From contig DCAW01000044.1 of the NCBI GenBank assembly GCA_002313895.1, positions 25,027-31,485 on the forward strand: DNA of 6,459 nt, read 5' to 3'. The notes below the pieces were generated by a model that was not told where the DNA came from, did no database searches, and worked only from the letters and a program-made list of their open reading frames with translations. Positions 5,185-6,459 of this stretch are shown here, in pieces. The stretch's first letter is position 1, and each line of letters begins with the position of its first letter. The position numbers and the translations under genes were made by a program. The DNA is from Dehalococcoidia bacterium UBA1123. GTDB lineage: Bacteria > Chloroflexota > Dehalococcoidia > Lucifugimonadales > UBA1123.

Positions 5185-6459
5185 CTACTTCCCCTGTGCG
5201 ATCCAGTCGGCAACGCGTTCTCCGATCATGATCGAGGTGGCGTTTGTGTTCGCTCTAATCACGTCCGGCATGATCGATGCGTCCGCGACACGTAGTCCTT
5301 CAACGCCGCGGACCCAGCTGAACTGATCCAACACCGCCATAGGGTCCGTGTCTGGTCCCATTTTACAAGTGCCTGAGATGTGATGTGAGCTACCTACGTT
5401 GCGCATGAGCCAATCATTGAGAGCGTCATCATCGACTAGATCATCGTCAGTGGGAGTTACCCGGTCAATAATAATGTCCTTGAAGGTCTCATGGTCAGCC
5501 AGACTTACGCAAAGCCTGATCGCCTTGCGCATACGTTCGAGGTCCAGTGGTTCGGTGAAGTAGTTATAGTCCAAGTACGGCTGCACGTTGGGGTCCTTCG
5601 ATGATAGCCGCAACTCCCCTGCGCCTATGGCAAGCTGCAAGCTGGCGCTCAGCCCTATGTAGTTCCTTTCATCATCGATTTGGACTTGGGCCGGCCGGTG
5701 TTCACTGGTCATCAGCATAGGACTGATCTGCATATCGTTACTAATATTGGAACCCTCAACGGTGTAACGGAGTCCCACCTGAATTACTGGAGCCTGCACA
5801 TCTGCGCGTTCGCCAACGGCCTGGAACAGAACACATGCAGTGGGATGATCCCTCAGGTTCTGGCCGACACCAGGCAAGTTTTGGACCACATCGATTCCCA
5901 ATGACGCGAGCTGGTCCTTGGGGCCAATTCCGGACAGGAGCAGGAGTTGAGGGGAACCGATTGTTCCTGCGCACAACACGATCTGGTCACCTTCCACAGT
6001 GAATACTTCACCACCGCTTTCTGCCTCAACTGCTACCGCGCGCCTGCCGTCAAATAAAATCCTCCTCGACGTGACGTCGCCCTTGATCGTGAGATTGAGC
6101 CGATGGCGGGCGGGGTCCAGGTATGCCAAAGCCATACTGATGCGAACGCCGTCTAGAGTATTTCTAGCTCTGGGAGACACTCCGGTCGATTCTGGGTGAT
6201 TTTGATCTGCGTCCGCAGGAAACCCGTGCGCCAAACAAGCATCTTCAAACGCTACAGCATGAGGCATCCACTCGCCTCTCGGATATCTGCGCACTGGCAC
6301 TGGGCCGTTTGAGCCGTGGAAGTCGCCACCGAAGTCCAGATCTGTTTCTAATTTTCGAAAATAGGGTAGAACGTTTGTATAGGACCACTCGTCGTTGCCT
6401 AAATCCGCCCAACTGTCGTAGTCTTCAGGTATCCCTCGGTACAGAACCTGCCCATTAAT
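5185..6459 (-). CDS. GMC-family FAD-dependent oxidoreductase (choline dehydrogenase-like), 5' end outside the window
   Basis: The frame runs off the right edge, giving 424 visible residues of a family usually 500-560 long; the N-terminal GxGxxG FAD-binding segment is missing. The visible part opens with INGQVLYRG and EDYDSW, typical GMC blocks, then FHGSNGPVPV (46-55). The PROSITE-type signature AGTIGSPQLLLLSGIGP is at 164-180. Near the C-terminus come SSHHISGTCKMG with catalytic His360, GLRVADASIMP (388-398) and NTNATSIMIGE with the catalytic-pair Asn406. These enzymes oxidise alcohols (choline, sugars, long-chain or polyethylene glycol alcohols) to aldehydes, with FAD. The His/Asn pair resembles choline oxidase/dehydrogenase more than glucose oxidase (His/His). 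The GTG at 6300 is internal and not the start. It faces the AKR gene tail to tail, so co-transcription is not expected; substrate unknown. Confidence 0.93.
   Translation of the reverse strand: MNGQVLYRGIPEDYDSWADLGNDEWSYTNVLPYFRKLETDLDFGGDFHGSNGPVPVRRYPRGEWMPHAVAFEDACLAHGFPADADQNHPESTGVSPRARNTLDGVRISMALAYLDPARHRLNLTIKGDVTSRRILFDGRRAVAVEAESGGEVFTVEGDQIVLCAGTIGSPQLLLLSGIGPKDQLASLGIDVVQNLPGVGQNLRDHPTACVLFQAVGERADVQAPVIQVGLRYTVEGSNISNDMQISPMLMTSEHRPAQVQIDDERNYIGLSASLQLAIGAGELRLSSKDPNVQPYLDYNYFTEPLDLERMRKAIRLCVSLADHETFKDIIIDRVTPTDDDLVDDDALNDWLMRNVGSSHHISGTCKMGPDTDPMAVLDQFSWVRGVEGLRVADASIMPDVIRANTNATSIMIGERVADWIAQGK

Noticed and set aside
6298..6300. GTG as the start of the GMC oxidoreductase
   Set aside because: The same frame stays open to the window edge, and the 53 codons before it encode conserved GMC blocks (INGQVLYRG, EDYDSW), so the gene starts beyond the window.
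1..6459. CRISPR arrays, insertion sequences, or defence or toxin-antitoxin genes
   Set aside because: No regularly spaced repeats, no terminal inverted repeats with a transposase, and no such protein family among the readable frames.

Overview
The window is dense bacterial coding DNA of moderate GC (mid-50s percent by eye). AGGAGG-type ribosome binding sites, tight operon spacing and short intergenic gaps show that it is bacterial. It holds catabolic and hydrolytic enzymes, with no phage, transposase, CRISPR or rRNA gene. The mix of M20 hydrolases, an MBL-fold hydrolase, an aldo/keto reductase, a GMC oxidoreductase and a DUF1989 protein suits an environmental heterotroph that scavenges organic nitrogen and carbon. 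I considered a marine or soil Chloroflexota-like organism, but nothing in the sequence fixes the taxon.

Layout. (1) 1-324 (+) is the C-terminal end of a DUF1989 (urea carboxylase-associated) protein cut by the window edge. (2) 343-3705 (-) is a compact three-gene operon, transcribed in the order M20-family hydrolase B (3705-2443), MBL-fold hydrolase (2431-1571), M20-family hydrolase A (1557-343). The gaps are 11 and 13 bases, and two start codons are set by strong Shine-Dalgarno sites. The operon converges on the DUF1989 gene with only 18 bases between the stops. (3) 3706-4037 is a 332-base divergent intergenic region. It carries putative promoters and the 3' half of a tRNA on the minus strand (T-arm, acceptor strand and encoded CCA) with no matching 5' half. 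(4) 4038-5054 (+) is a complete aldo/keto reductase with an intact catalytic tetrad. (5) 5055-5184 is a convergent gap with two hairpins. (6) 5185-6459 (-) is a GMC-family flavin oxidoreductase whose FAD-binding N-terminus lies beyond the window.

How the genes may work together. The operon pairs two related M20 proteins with a metallo-beta-lactamase-fold hydrolase between them. In both M20 proteins the residues expected to build one of the two zinc sites (Zn1: bridging Asp, second Glu of the Glu-Glu pair, C-terminal His) are replaced, while the Zn2 ligands and the catalytic Asp and Glu remain. The shared pattern suggests a divergent subfamily rather than random decay. With an intact MBL hydrolase, the operon could encode a two-step ring-opening and amide-cleavage route, but the substrate is unknown. 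The tRNA fragment is a candidate attachment-site relic and may mark an island boundary between the operon and the AKR/GMC side.
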